Source: Synergistaceae bacterium UBA6101 (lineage in GTDB: Bacteria > Synergistota > Synergistia > Synergistales > Synergistaceae). From it: a DNA stretch of 64,000 nucleotides. The stretch covers positions 62,001-126,000 of the forward strand of contig DIWR01000024.1 of NCBI GenBank assembly GCA_002428495.1. The letters are read 5' to 3'. The notes below the pieces were generated by a model, which worked only from the letters and a program-made list of their open reading frames with translations, ran no database searches and was not told the DNA's origin. Shown piece after piece: positions 43,032 through 51,729 of this stretch. The first letter of the stretch is position 1. Each line of letters starts with the position of its first letter. The position numbers and the translations under genes were made by a program.

Positions 43032-43382
43032 CTATGGGATCGTTATTTCAGATTCTGTTGAGCCCATAATGTTGCATACAAGCTGGACCCTTACATGTGA
43101 ACCAGGTTTCAGTCCCTTTAAAATGACGCTGTCACTGAACCCGCCCGGAACTCCCTGTTTGTCATACTGTTTCAGAAGCAGCTGCTTGTTGCCCTCAAAG
43201 ACTGTAAGGGTGAGGATGTAATGTTTGACAGGATCATTGACACTGTGCTCAGATGTTACTGTCAGGGTCTCAGACGATTTGTCCCAAACTGCATTTATAT
43301 TTTTTGGGGGGTGTGCAAATGACGCAACTGCTGAGACCAGTATCAACAGCGCTGTTACGGCGTAGATCAATGTCTTTTTCAT
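43032..43382 (-). CDS. Small secreted protein, probable Ig-like beta fold
   Basis: A 116-residue protein with a clear signal peptide (MKKTLIYAVTALLILVSAVA, cleavage near SFA). The mature part HPPKNINAVWDKSSETLTVT followed by alternating strands, KHYILTLTVFEGNKQ, and GSHVRVQLVCNIMGSTESE looks like a single immunoglobulin-like beta sandwich similar to desulfoferrodoxin/SoxZ-type domains. One Cys is present and no enzyme motif is seen. It lies next to the copper-export genes in the same direction, so a periplasmic metal-related role is conceivable but unproven. Confidence 0.7.
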   Translation of the reverse strand: MKKTLIYAVTALLILVSAVASFAHPPKNINAVWDKSSETLTVTSEHSVNDPVKHYILTLTVFEGNKQLLLKQYDKQGVPGGFSDSVILKGLKPGSHVRVQLVCNIMGSTESEITIP

Positions 43383-43419
43383 TTCTATTCCCCCTTATCT
43401 AAAACCAATTCTATCATAC

Positions 43420-43623
43420 TTAACTCTTTATTTCCGCTTTGTAACCGGCCTCGTCTATTTTTTTAAGCAGTTCTTCGGATGAGACCTCTGTTTCGACCAC
43501 CGCGATCTTAGTTTCCAGATCAAGTGATATTACGTTACCGCCAAGAGATGAAACAGCTTCACGTATGCGTTTTTCGCAATGGCCGCACATCATTTCCGGA
43601 ACCAAAAGCGTAAATTTTTTCAT
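43420..43623 (-). CDS. copZ: Heavy-metal-associated domain protein (CopZ-like chaperone)
   Basis: A 67-residue single HMA domain. MMCGHCEKRI is the GMxCxxC-type metal-binding loop (here MCGHC), and GYKAEIKS the C-terminal strand. It probably hands Cu(I) to the ATPase encoded 16 bases upstream. An extra His between the cysteines (CGHC) is a common CopZ variant. Confidence 0.88.
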   Translation of the reverse strand: MKKFTLLVPEMMCGHCEKRIREAVSSLGGNVISLDLETKIAVVETEVSSEELLKKIDEAGYKAEIKS

Positions 43624-43639
43624 TTTAATGTCCTCCTTG

Positions 43640-45802
43640 TTATTTGTCTGCCGAGCCTGAGATGCGAAGCGAGTTCAAAATAACTGTTATAGAGCTTGCA
43701 GCCATTGCCAGCTCTGCGACGAGCGGATGTAGAAGCCCCAGCATCGCAAGCGGTATGGCGATTATGTTGTAGAAGAATGCGCCAAAAAGATTCTGGCGGA
43801 TCACCTGCCATGTCTTATCAGATATTCTAACAGCAGATACTATTTTTGAGATGCCGCCTTTAAGGATCACAATGTCCGCGCTGTCGACAGCAAGGTCCAT
43901 TCCTCCGCCCATTGCTACTCCGACATGGGCGCCCTTCAGGGCTGCGGCGTCGTTTATCCCGTCTCCTGCCATAAGGACTTTTCTGCCCTTGCCCTGGGTC
44001 TCCCTCACTATTGAGAGTTTATCTTCGGGACGTACTTCCCATCTAACTTCTTCTATACCGGCCTGTTCGGCTATTTCCAATGCTGCCTCCATACCGTCAC
44101 CCGTGGCCATCATCGTGGTTATGCCAAGTTCCGCCAGTTCTGATACAGCATCTTTAGAGTCTTTTCTTATAGGGTCAGAGATGGCAAAAAAGCCAACAGG
44201 AAGACCGTTTTTTCTGACTTCAACAATAGATCGTGCAAGAGCTGACCTGGCTGTCCACTTTGATCTGTTTAGAGGCCTGCCCACGAACCATTCGGCATCC
44301 CCCCATCTTCCTGTAACGCCCTCTCCGGGTATCTCTTCAACACTTTCAGGCTTGTTGAAAACACGTGTGCCAAGGATCCTTACTACAGCTTTGGCCACAG
44401 GGTGTCCTGAATTGGATTCAAGGGCGAAGGCAAAAGGGATGGCCTCATCTTCAAGTTCCCATTCAAGCACTTCCGGTTCGCCAACGGTCAGTGTGCCTGT
44501 CTTGTCGAGGATGGCATGGTCAACTTCGTGCAATGTCTGGATGGCCTCCGCATTCCTTATCAAAAGACCGTTTTTTGAAGCCTCGCCGGTGCTGACTACA
44601 AGAGCAAGCGGGGTCGCAAGTCCAAGTGCACAGGGACATGCTATCACCAGAGTTGCCACGAAGGAATATGCTGCTGCGGATACAGGCGAACTGAATGCCG
44701 TTGGCCATGGAAGATATGCCGCAAGCGGTGCAACATAGACAGAAAGCCTGTCGAAAAAGAAAAACCATGTCAAAGCGCTTATCACAGCCAGTGAGATCAC
44801 GGCCGGAACGAATTTGAGAGTTATTCTGTCTGCAAGATCCTGAAGGGGCACCTTGCTCCCCTGGGCTTCCCTCACCAGATCCAGCATTTTTGAGAGGAAT
44901 GTGTCCTCGCCTACTTTTGTTGTCCTGATCAGAAGCACGCCTGAGAGATTCATGGCTCCCCCTGTAACGTCAGACCCTGCATCCTTGACTGCAGGCTGGG
45001 ATTCGCCTGTCAAAAGGGATTCATCAACACCGGAGAGCCCTTCCTCGACTACGCCGTCAAGCGGTATCCTCTCTCCCGGGTTTACCTGGATGATCGTGTC
45101 AGGCTTTACTGCTTCTATTGGGACCATGAGAGTCATGCCGTCAGAGACGACACGGGCTTCCCTCGGCTGAATTGTCATAAGCGCCTTGACCTGTTTTGCA
45201 GCCTTGTCCCTGAGGTGTGATTCGATATACCTGCCCGTCAGATGCAGCATAAGTATCATCACTCCTATTGTACCGAAGGAGGGTATGTCAAGGCCGTAAT
45301 AGTTCATAAGGGCCGTCACCCACGAGGCCACGGCGCTGATAGCTATTAGCGTGTCCATATTTGTGTGGGCATGCGCTAGTGCGATCCATGCCCCGCGGAG
45401 TGTTTTGCGCCCGCCCCAGAATATGGCGAGGCCTCCCGCAACGATCTCCATTATTCCATACCAGTGATAGTGGATACCCATCGCCATGTGCATGAACATC
45501 AGTACCGACATTGGGATGCCGATCAAAAGTATGAAGAAGAGGTCTTTTCTGGCCTCGCGATATTTTATGTCGTCTATGTCTGCCGGAGCCTCTTTAAGTA
45601 TCTTATACCCGCTTTTTTCAACAGCATTCTCAAGTATCTCAAAAGTAACGGAGCCGTCGGCTGCGACAAAGACGCTCTCTGTAGCAAGGTTGACGGAAGC
45701 ATAAGATACACCCTCCACTTTCGAGAGCGCCCTTTCAACTATTTTCGAACAGGTAGTACAGGTCATACCTGTTACGCGAAAAGACATTTTTTGTTCTGAC
45801 AT
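43640..45802 (-). CDS. copA: Copper-exporting P-type ATPase
   Basis: A 720-residue P1B-type ATPase. N-terminal HMA domain with GMTCTTCSKIVERAL, eight membrane helices, TGES actuator loop (LLTGESQPAVKD), CPC ion site (IACPCALGLATPLALVV), DKTGTLTVGEPE phosphorylation site, SGHPVAKAV nucleotide-binding His and MAGDGINDAAALKGAHVGVA hinge. The CPC with flanking N and MxxS in the last helices indicates Cu(I). The ATG at 45802 has GGAGGT five bases away; an in-frame TTG two codons earlier overlaps it. It forms an operon with the CopZ-like chaperone. Confidence 0.95.
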   Translation of the reverse strand: MSEQKMSFRVTGMTCTTCSKIVERALSKVEGVSYASVNLATESVFVAADGSVTFEILENAVEKSGYKILKEAPADIDDIKYREARKDLFFILLIGIPMSVLMFMHMAMGIHYHWYGIMEIVAGGLAIFWGGRKTLRGAWIALAHAHTNMDTLIAISAVASWVTALMNYYGLDIPSFGTIGVMILMLHLTGRYIESHLRDKAAKQVKALMTIQPREARVVSDGMTLMVPIEAVKPDTIIQVNPGERIPLDGVVEEGLSGVDESLLTGESQPAVKDAGSDVTGGAMNLSGVLLIRTTKVGEDTFLSKMLDLVREAQGSKVPLQDLADRITLKFVPAVISLAVISALTWFFFFDRLSVYVAPLAAYLPWPTAFSSPVSAAAYSFVATLVIACPCALGLATPLALVVSTGEASKNGLLIRNAEAIQTLHEVDHAILDKTGTLTVGEPEVLEWELEDEAIPFAFALESNSGHPVAKAVVRILGTRVFNKPESVEEIPGEGVTGRWGDAEWFVGRPLNRSKWTARSALARSIVEVRKNGLPVGFFAISDPIRKDSKDAVSELAELGITTMMATGDGMEAALEIAEQAGIEEVRWEVRPEDKLSIVRETQGKGRKVLMAGDGINDAAALKGAHVGVAMGGGMDLAVDSADIVILKGGISKIVSAVRISDKTWQVIRQNLFGAFFYNIIAIPLAMLGLLHPLVAELAMAASSITVILNSLRISGSADK

Positions 45803-45833
45803 GGCCAACCTCCAAAAAAAATCACATAAAGAC

Positions 45834-45861
45834 TTGCCTGAAATGAAAAGGTCGCTATAAT
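45834..45861 (+). promoter_or_regulatory. tRNA-Ser promoter
   Basis: TTGCCT (45834-45839), 16 bases, then TATAAT (45856-45861); transcription would begin just before the tRNA at 45875. Confidence 0.8.
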
Positions 45862-45874
45862 ATTAACGTTGTCC

Positions 45875-45962
45875 GGAGAGCTGTCCGAGTGGTCTATGGT
45901 GACTGACTTGAAATCAGTTGGGTGTCACAGCCCCAGGGGTTCGAATCCTCTGCTCTCCGCCA
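45875..45962 (+). tRNA. tRNA-Ser (TGA)
   Basis: An 88-base class II tRNA with encoded CCA. Acceptor GGAGAGC pairs with GCTCTCC; anticodon stem CTGA/TCAG encloses CTTGAAA with anticodon TGA; a long variable arm and GGTTCGAATCC T arm follow. This is an ordinary serine tRNA, not the longer selenocysteine tRNA. Confidence 0.96.
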
Positions 45963-45974
45963 GGCTTTATCTGG

Positions 45975-46008
45975 GCGGCTTCCTTCAAGGGAAGCCGCTT
46001 ATTGTTTT
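45975..46008 (+). terminator. Terminator after tRNA-Ser
   Basis: GCGGCTTCC and GGGAAGCCGC form a hairpin followed by TTATTGTTTT, 13 bases past the tRNA 3' end. Confidence 0.75.
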
Positions 46009-46090
46009 CAATGATACGGTACTCCCCTTAATGGATACAGGTTTTTTTGCTGATATAACTACTCGTAAAGAAACTGATAAGGTGACATAT

Positions 46091-46495
46091 ATGATAAAAT
46101 TTAAACATTTAGAAAAGGAAGCGGGGTCGTCCGGATTGAAAAGAATAGCTATATCTATGATCCTGATACTGATCTTTGCCATGCCGGCCTTTGCCGTCTT
46201 CAGCTCAAAGGGACAGATACCCAACGGGGCTCCGGTAGAATACCGCGGACTCAAGGTCACTTCTGAGGGAGTGAACATCACTCTTGTGAACAAAGGCGAA
46301 GCTCCTGTCAAATTTTCAGCCGCCTGCAGCTTTGTAGGGGAGAACAGAAAAGAGATCGGCGATATCTTTATCGAGGAGACAGAACTGGCTCCCGGCGAGG
46401 ATAAGCATTTCAAAGGCCTGTATCTCAAGGGGGATCTCAAACTGGCAAGAAAAGCAGCATCTCTCAAGTGGACGATCTATAAACTCGAACAGTAA
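46091..46495 (+). CDS. Hypothetical exported or membrane-anchored protein
   Basis: A 134-residue protein with a polar N terminus (about 20 residues), a hydrophobic segment (IAISMILILIFAMPAFAVFS) that may be a signal peptide or anchor, and a beta-rich remainder (VEYRGLKVTSEGVNITLVNK, APVKFSAACSFVGENRKE, ELAPGEDKHFKGLYLK) that looks like one Ig-like or DUF-type domain. I do not recognise the family. ATG at 46091 has AAGGTGAC six bases upstream. Longer frames run into the tRNA-Ser gene and are rejected. Confidence 0.7.
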   Translation: MIKFKHLEKEAGSSGLKRIAISMILILIFAMPAFAVFSSKGQIPNGAPVEYRGLKVTSEGVNITLVNKGEAPVKFSAACSFVGENRKEIGDIFIEETELAPGEDKHFKGLYLKGDLKLARKAASLKWTIYKLEQ

Positions 46496-46644
46496 GGTCT
46501 ACATTTTCCTATTGATTGAAAAAAAAGTATTTGACATTTTTATTAAAGAGGATTATTCTTGGCCTCTAACCAAAAAATGACAGCTGAGAAAGCCGATATT
46601 TCGGCCATACACTGCATAAGCTGTCTGAGAAGGAGGTTAGAGGG

Positions 46645-47388
46645 ATGAAGACCCTTGCAGTGATCCCCGCAAGATTTGCAAGCACAAGACTTCCAGGAAA
46701 GCCACTCATCCCGATAGCAGGGGTGCCTCTTGTCATAAGAGTCCTCTCAAATGTCAGCAGATGCAGAAGTGTAGACAGGGTAGTCGTCGCCACAGACGAT
46801 GAAAGGATAGCCGCGCTCGTCCGTGAAAACGGCGGAGAGGCAATAATGACCCCTCCCGATCTTCCAAGCGGAGGAGACCGTGTCGCATGGGCCGCAGAGA
46901 GGATCCCCTCAGAATATGTAATAAACGTGCAGGTGGATGACCCCCTTGTCGGCAGTGACATGATAGACCCTCTCATTGAGGTGCTGAGCTCTGCCCCGGA
47001 GGTCTCACTAGCCCTTCTCGCAAAAAAGATCGAACGTGATGAAGAGATAACATCTCCCGACATCGTTAAGATGGTTTTTGACAAAAACGGCAAAGGCCTC
47101 TACTTCAGCCGTTCACCCATACCGTTCCCCAGGAGTCCTGAAGGAAAATGGTACAAGCACATCGGACCCTACGCCTGGAGGCGTGATCTCCTCCTTGATT
47201 TTTCGAAATGGGAGCAGACCCCGCTTGAGAAGGCAGAGAGCCTTGAGATGCTCAGGGTCCTTGAAAGAGGCCATTCCATAAGGTGCATCGTCACGCAGCG
47301 TGACACTATTGAGATAGACACCCAGAACGACCTGCTGAGGATCGAGGAATATCTTTCAGACCACTTGAACTCCCAGACCTTCCCGTGA
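46645..47388 (+). CDS. kdsB: 3-deoxy-manno-octulosonate cytidylyltransferase
   Basis: A 247-residue CMP-Kdo synthetase. VIPARFASTRLPGKPL is the nucleotide-binding signature, VVATDDERI and NVQVDDPLVGSDMI hold metal-binding Asp residues, and YFSRSPIPFPR and HIGPYAWRRD match the Kdo site. It activates Kdo, or here perhaps 8-amino-Kdo, as the CMP sugar for lipopolysaccharide inner core. The usual QGDEP motif reads QVDDP, as seen in enzymes paired with KdnA/KdnB. GAAGGAGG precedes the start; kdnB- and kdnA-like genes follow. Confidence 0.93.
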   Translation: MKTLAVIPARFASTRLPGKPLIPIAGVPLVIRVLSNVSRCRSVDRVVVATDDERIAALVRENGGEAIMTPPDLPSGGDRVAWAAERIPSEYVINVQVDDPLVGSDMIDPLIEVLSSAPEVSLALLAKKIERDEEITSPDIVKMVFDKNGKGLYFSRSPIPFPRSPEGKWYKHIGPYAWRRDLLLDFSKWEQTPLEKAESLEMLRVLERGHSIRCIVTQRDTIEIDTQNDLLRIEEYLSDHLNSQTFP

Positions 47389-47488
47389 CGTTTCAGTAAG
47401 AGTTGGAAATACGCACACAGCTCAACGAAGCAGAAATGATCTGTTTTGATCGTGACAGCCGATAGAATCTAAAAAGGAGAAGTTAAAA

Positions 47489-48607
47489 ATGATAAATGTC
47501 CCAACGGATATAAAGGCTTTTGTAAATTCCTCACCCTGGTGGAAAACAAATTTTCCGACTGAAGTGATCTGTTCTGATGACGGAGTGGGAGATCTGATAA
47601 AAAAACTTGAATGCGAGTCAAGGAGACCATATTTTGTTCTCGACAGCGCTCTCCTTGAACAAGATACCTTTAGTCCACTGTTTAACGGATCCCCCGTATT
47701 TGTTTTTGATGCGTCAGCTTCAGAACCGAGGACAGAAGATGTTGACAGGCTGACTGAACTGATAAGGTCAGATCCCAGTGTTCCGGATCTGGCTGTGGCG
47801 GTGGGCGGCGGTTCTACAATGGATCTGACGAAGGCAGCTGCTATCTGTACCGCAAATCCGGGACCCTCATCCGGATATCAGGGATATGACATGGAAATGA
47901 ACAAAGGGCTTGACATATGGGTACTTCCCACGCTTAACGGTACCGGAGCGGAAATCACTCCCATAGCCGTGCTGAGAGGACCCGAAAAAAAACTTGGCAT
48001 AAACAATAAATTTGTTGAGCCTGCCGTCGCTTTTATCGACCCGCAGCTTTCAGCAGGCGCAAAAAAATTCAATAGGTTCTTTACTCTTATGGACTGCTAC
48101 TACCATCACTACGAGATCACAAAGAGCAAAACAAGCTCGGGGGAAGCGCTTGCCGACGCGTCAAAGGGACTTACGCTCGCAAGAGATGCTCTTTCCCAAA
48201 AAATCGACGGATTTGATGCGGCAAAGGCAATAAAGGCTGCAATGGCCTCTGTCCTGGGAGGCAGCAGCAGCATCGAAGGAAGGGTCGGCGCAGCACATGC
48301 CCTTTCTTACGGACTGAGCAACTCTTCTCCGACTCTGCCCCACAGCGTTGCCGTAACGATCTCGATGCTGGCCATGGAGGAGATATACCCCGACGGGTAC
48401 TCGGATACCCTCACATTTCTTGAGCTGAACGGTATAGGGGTCCCCCGTGCTTCAGACTATGGGATAAGCGAAAAAGATATATGGAAGATGACAAAAACAG
48501 CCCTTGGCATGGAGAAACTGTGGCAGAGCTGTTTTGGCAATAACTGGCAGGAGGAAGCAACTCCGGACTTTGTCAGAAGTGCCTACATGAAAATTACAAG
48601 TATATGA
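47489..48607 (+). CDS. kdnB: Kdo 8-oxidase, iron-containing alcohol dehydrogenase family
   Basis: A 372-residue group III alcohol dehydrogenase. AVGGGSTMDLTKAAAICTAN is the NAD-binding GGGS motif, PTLNGTGAEITPIAVL the family core, and FFTLMDCYYHHYEI followed by GAAHALSYG and LPHSVAVTI supply the metal-binding His/Asp residues. The wording YQGYD...LPTLNGTGAE...KLGINN...FFTxMD resembles Shewanella KdnB, which oxidises the C8 hydroxyl of Kdo. Its place between kdsB and a matching aminotransferase is the main support. AAAAAGGAG precedes the ATG. Confidence 0.85.
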   Translation: MINVPTDIKAFVNSSPWWKTNFPTEVICSDDGVGDLIKKLECESRRPYFVLDSALLEQDTFSPLFNGSPVFVFDASASEPRTEDVDRLTELIRSDPSVPDLAVAVGGGSTMDLTKAAAICTANPGPSSGYQGYDMEMNKGLDIWVLPTLNGTGAEITPIAVLRGPEKKLGINNKFVEPAVAFIDPQLSAGAKKFNRFFTLMDCYYHHYEITKSKTSSGEALADASKGLTLARDALSQKIDGFDAAKAIKAAMASVLGGSSSIEGRVGAAHALSYGLSNSSPTLPHSVAVTISMLAMEEIYPDGYSDTLTFLELNGIGVPRASDYGISEKDIWKMTKTALGMEKLWQSCFGNNWQEEATPDFVRSAYMKITSI

Positions 48608-48623
48608 CCGGGGAGGGATCATA

Positions 48624-49802
48624 ATGGCAGGAACGGAGATATTCGGCATTGAAGAAATTAAGGCGCTGACAGATGTCATTGAAAGAAAAATGATACATAG
48701 GTACGGTTCTCACTCTGTGAGAAACGGCATATACCGTGTGGAAGAATTTGAAGAAAAAGCAAAAAAAATAACGGGATCAAAGCACGCGCTTGCGCTGACA
48801 AACGGGACTGCCGCACTCATCACAGCCCTAAAGGGACTGGGAGTGGGGCCAGGCGATGAGGTGATCACGTCCCCCTTTACCTTCATCGCCACAATTGAAG
48901 CGATAGTTGCATGCGGAGCTGTTCCGGTCCTCGGGGAGATAGATGAAACTCTGGGGCTCGATCCTGTTTCAGCCGAAAAACTGATAACGAAAAAGACTAA
49001 AGCTTTGGTGCCCGTCCACATGTTCGGTGCAGCGGCCGATCTTGATCCTTTCATGGAGATAAGCATAATATACGGAATACCCGTGGTCGAAGATGCCTGC
49101 GAGGTCGTCGGAGGCACGTACAAAGGAAGGTATCTCGGATCGATAGGCAAGTGCGGGACCTGGAGCTTTGATCCCAACAAGACACTTACTGTCGGAGAGG
49201 GAGGCCTGATACTCACTGACGATGAAGACCTGTATTTCAAAATGGACTGTTACCACGACCATGGACATATCCACAGCAAGGCGCACGACAGGGGCGAAGA
49301 GGGCAAGTTCGGGCTTGGTGTCAATTATAGGCTGAGCGAGCTTCAGGGTGCGCTGGGCATAGTCGCGCTGGACAAGATGGATGCCACGCTCGAAAAAATA
49401 AGAAAGACCAAGAAAAGGATCATTAATTCAGTGAAAGATACCGGTATAAAGGTCCGTCCGATGCACGATCCCGAGGGTGATACGGCTTCCCATCTGATAT
49501 TCATGCTGCCCTCACCGGAGGCCGCCGTGAATTTCAGTCGTGCGGCCGGGGAGGCGGGGACCGGCTTCAGTATAATATCGCAAAACACATGGCACTACGC
49601 GAAACACTGGAAGGCGCTTGAGGAGATGGGAGAAAAGGATATCTTCGGCACTAAGGCGCCCTCCTATGCCGCTGAGACCATGGCAGCGACAGAAGCCATG
49701 CTCAGCAGGGCGGTAATGACCGGGCTTAATATAAACATGAGCGACGGGGAGATCGAGCGTATCATCAGATCTGTAAAGTGCGGGGCAAAGGCGTCCCTGT
49801 GA
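48624..49802 (+). CDS. kdnA: 8-amino-3,8-dideoxy-manno-octulosonate transaminase-like enzyme
   Basis: A 392-residue DegT-fold PLP enzyme. ALTNGTAALITALKGLGVGP binds phosphate, EDACEVVGGTYKGR holds the pyridine-contacting Asp, and WSFDPNKTLTVGEGG contains the Schiff-base Lys. With KdnB it would convert the C8 aldehyde of oxidised Kdo to an amine using an amino-acid donor. It follows kdnB by 16 bases, with GGGGAGGG as ribosome site. A nucleotide-sugar aminotransferase role cannot be excluded by sequence alone, but the neighbourhood argues for Kdo8N. Confidence 0.85.
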   Translation: MAGTEIFGIEEIKALTDVIERKMIHRYGSHSVRNGIYRVEEFEEKAKKITGSKHALALTNGTAALITALKGLGVGPGDEVITSPFTFIATIEAIVACGAVPVLGEIDETLGLDPVSAEKLITKKTKALVPVHMFGAAADLDPFMEISIIYGIPVVEDACEVVGGTYKGRYLGSIGKCGTWSFDPNKTLTVGEGGLILTDDEDLYFKMDCYHDHGHIHSKAHDRGEEGKFGLGVNYRLSELQGALGIVALDKMDATLEKIRKTKKRIINSVKDTGIKVRPMHDPEGDTASHLIFMLPSPEAAVNFSRAAGEAGTGFSIISQNTWHYAKHWKALEEMGEKDIFGTKAPSYAAETMAATEAMLSRAVMTGLNINMSDGEIERIIRSVKCGAKASL

Positions 49803-49830
49803 TCGGCAGTGCCTCTGAGTAATGGAATAA

Positions 49831-49866
49831 AAAAGGGCCGCAGAGTGATCTGCGGCTCGCATTTTT
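49831..49866. terminator. Bidirectional terminator between kdnA and the aminotransferase gene
   Basis: GCCGCAGA-GTGA-TCTGCGGC (49837-49856) with A-rich sequence before it and ATTTTTT after it. Confidence 0.88.
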
Positions 49867-51042
49867 TCAGGAACGGGGGCTTGACCGAAGTTCCTCTGCA
49901 AAACGGCCGAGCCGCTTCATCGCCTCTTTGAGCGTGTCGACCGAATAGGCGTATGAGATCCTCACATGTTTGTCTCCGCACTCACCGAATGCCGATCCCG
50001 GAACCACTGCAACGTTCTCAGCCTTCAGAAGTGCCGTGCAGAAATCTTCCGAAGTCATCCCGAACTCGGATATGTCGGGAAAAACATAGAAAGCGCCGTA
50101 CGGCTCAAAACAGGGAAGTCCCATATCCCTGAACGCTTCCATGAGGAAACGCCTTCTCTGGTCGTATGATGCCTTCATCATCTCAATGTCTTTGTCTCCG
50201 TCCCTCAGTGCTGCTACGGCAGCGTACTGGCTGACAGTAGGGGCGGACATTATGGCGAACTGGTGGATCTTGAGCATGTATTCCATGATATGGGCCGGAG
50301 CCAGCGCATATCCGAGACGCCACCCTGTCATGGCGTAGGCCTTTGAAAATCCATTGATAAGTATCGTCCGTTCCTGCATGCCGGGCATATTTGCGATGCT
50401 GACATGAGCTCCCTTATAAGAAAGTTCGCTGTATATCTCGTCCGTTATCACTATAAGGTCATGCCGAAGCGCCACTTCGGCGATCTTTTCAAGGTCTTCC
50501 CTCTCCATTATGGCTCCGGTAGGGTTGCTTGGGTAGGACATAAGAAGCGCCTTGGTCTTTTCTGTTATTGCGGCCTCAAGTTTTTCCGGTGTTAGGCGGA
50601 ACTCTGTCTCGGCACTCAGAGGTATCGGCACAGGCACCCCGTCAGAGAGCAGTATGCATGGCTGGTATGAGACGAAGCAGGGTTCGGGGCAGACGACCTC
50701 GTCACCGGGATCCAGAAGCGCCCTTAAGGCAATGTCTATAGCCTCGCTTCCGCCGATCGTCACAACTACCTCGTTTTTGCTGTCGTAATCAAGACCGTAT
50801 TTTCTTTTTATATTTTTGCATATCTCGTCCCTTAGCTCGGGGAGTCCTGCATTGGAGGTGTAAAATGTGCGCCCCTTCTGGAGCGCGTACATACCCTCTT
50901 CCCTGACGTGCCATGGGGTGTCGAAATCAGGTTCACCGACCCCCAGGGATATTACGTCAGGTATCTCGTTGGCTATATCAAAAAGCCTCCGTATTCCTGA
51001 GGGCTTTATTTTTTTGATCTTTTCGCAGATGAAGTTCCTCAC
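49867..51042 (-). CDS. Class I/II pyridoxal-phosphate aminotransferase (aspartate/aromatic type)
   Basis: A 391-residue aminotransferase. SLGVGEPDFDTPWHV starts the fold, TSNAGLPELRDEI is typical of the aspartate I-gamma group, SYPSNPTGAIMERED holds the conserved Asn, TDEIYSELSYKG the Asp/Tyr, and INGFSKAYAMTGWRLGY the Schiff-base Lys. The substrate could be aspartate, alanine or aromatic amino acids. The start overlaps the upstream Lrp regulator stop by four bases, so it is coupled to and probably controlled by that regulator. Confidence 0.92.
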   Translation of the reverse strand: MRNFICEKIKKIKPSGIRRLFDIANEIPDVISLGVGEPDFDTPWHVREEGMYALQKGRTFYTSNAGLPELRDEICKNIKRKYGLDYDSKNEVVVTIGGSEAIDIALRALLDPGDEVVCPEPCFVSYQPCILLSDGVPVPIPLSAETEFRLTPEKLEAAITEKTKALLMSYPSNPTGAIMEREDLEKIAEVALRHDLIVITDEIYSELSYKGAHVSIANMPGMQERTILINGFSKAYAMTGWRLGYALAPAHIMEYMLKIHQFAIMSAPTVSQYAAVAALRDGDKDIEMMKASYDQRRRFLMEAFRDMGLPCFEPYGAFYVFPDISEFGMTSEDFCTALLKAENVAVVPGSAFGECGDKHVRISYAYSVDTLKEAMKRLGRFAEELRSSPRS

Positions 51043-51533
51043 GGCGTTACGACCATCCTCAGATCCTTGTGTGGTTCTATGAACAAAGTGCCGTGATCCT
51101 TGTACCTCACAAGCACTATATGTGTGGCAGTGCTCTGCACCTCATCTATCACCGCTAGCTTTGAGGAAACGAAGAAGGCTATCTCTTTCATAGTCGCTTT
51201 TTTCAGGATCACTGTGAAATCATATCCTCCCGACATGAGGTAGAGAGACTCTACCTCCGGGAACTGATATATCTTTTCCGCTATCTTGTCGAAGCCGTTG
51301 CCTCTCTGAGGTGTGACTTTCAGCTCGATAAGGGCGGAGATCTTTTCGTCGTCAGTCTTGTCCCAGTTTATAAAGGCATGGTATCCGCAGATGATATTTT
51401 CCTTTTCCATCGCATTTATTTCAGCAGCTGTCTCATCAGCGTCGCATCCCAGCATTGAGGCGATGTCTTTAGCGTTCAGCCTGGCATCCTTTTCAAGTAT
51501 TTCGAGTATTTTTTTTCTTATCTCTTTTTCCAT
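51039..51533 (-). CDS. Lrp/AsnC-family transcriptional regulator
   Basis: A 164-residue regulator: N-terminal winged helix (about 5-50, KILEILEKDARLNAKDIASM) and a C-terminal RAM/AsnC effector domain (about 70-150, with SGGYDFTVILKKATMKEIAF) containing the glycine-rich ligand loop. It probably senses an amino acid and controls the overlapping aminotransferase gene. GGGAGG precedes the ATG. Confidence 0.92.
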   Translation of the reverse strand: MEKEIRKKILEILEKDARLNAKDIASMLGCDADETAAEINAMEKENIICGYHAFINWDKTDDEKISALIELKVTPQRGNGFDKIAEKIYQFPEVESLYLMSGGYDFTVILKKATMKEIAFFVSSKLAVIDEVQSTATHIVLVRYKDHGTLFIEPHKDLRMVVTP

Positions 51534-51654
51534 CTTCAGGTCCTCCCATACGTTAGTGCAGTGTGGATATTCATCACTTTACCGTAAATTGTTGAAAGTG
51601 TAATTTTCGTGCCTTTGCAAAGATCAGTCAAGGGCTTCTCAGTACATGATAAAT

Positions 51655-51684
51655 AAAAAAGATACGGGGCGATCGCCCCGTATC
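51655..51684 (-). terminator. Terminator after the Mop-domain gene
   Basis: GATACGGGGCGA followed by TCGCCCCGTATC (51661-51684) is a perfect palindrome; on the leftward strand it ends in TTTTTTATT. Confidence 0.88.
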
Positions 51685-51729
51685 TTTGCGTTTAAAGTTT
51701 GATCAGCCGGTGCAGCCTCGTTTTTATAA

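Noticed and set aside
45875..45962. Possible selenocysteine tRNA, because of the TGA anticodon
   Set aside because: A TCA anticodon and longer acceptor/T arms would be needed; this is tRNA-Ser with anticodon TGA, which reads UCA codons.
45869..46090. N-terminal extension of the hypothetical exported protein into tRNA-Ser
   Set aside because: The extension is the tRNA and its terminator; the ATG at 46091 has its own ribosome site.
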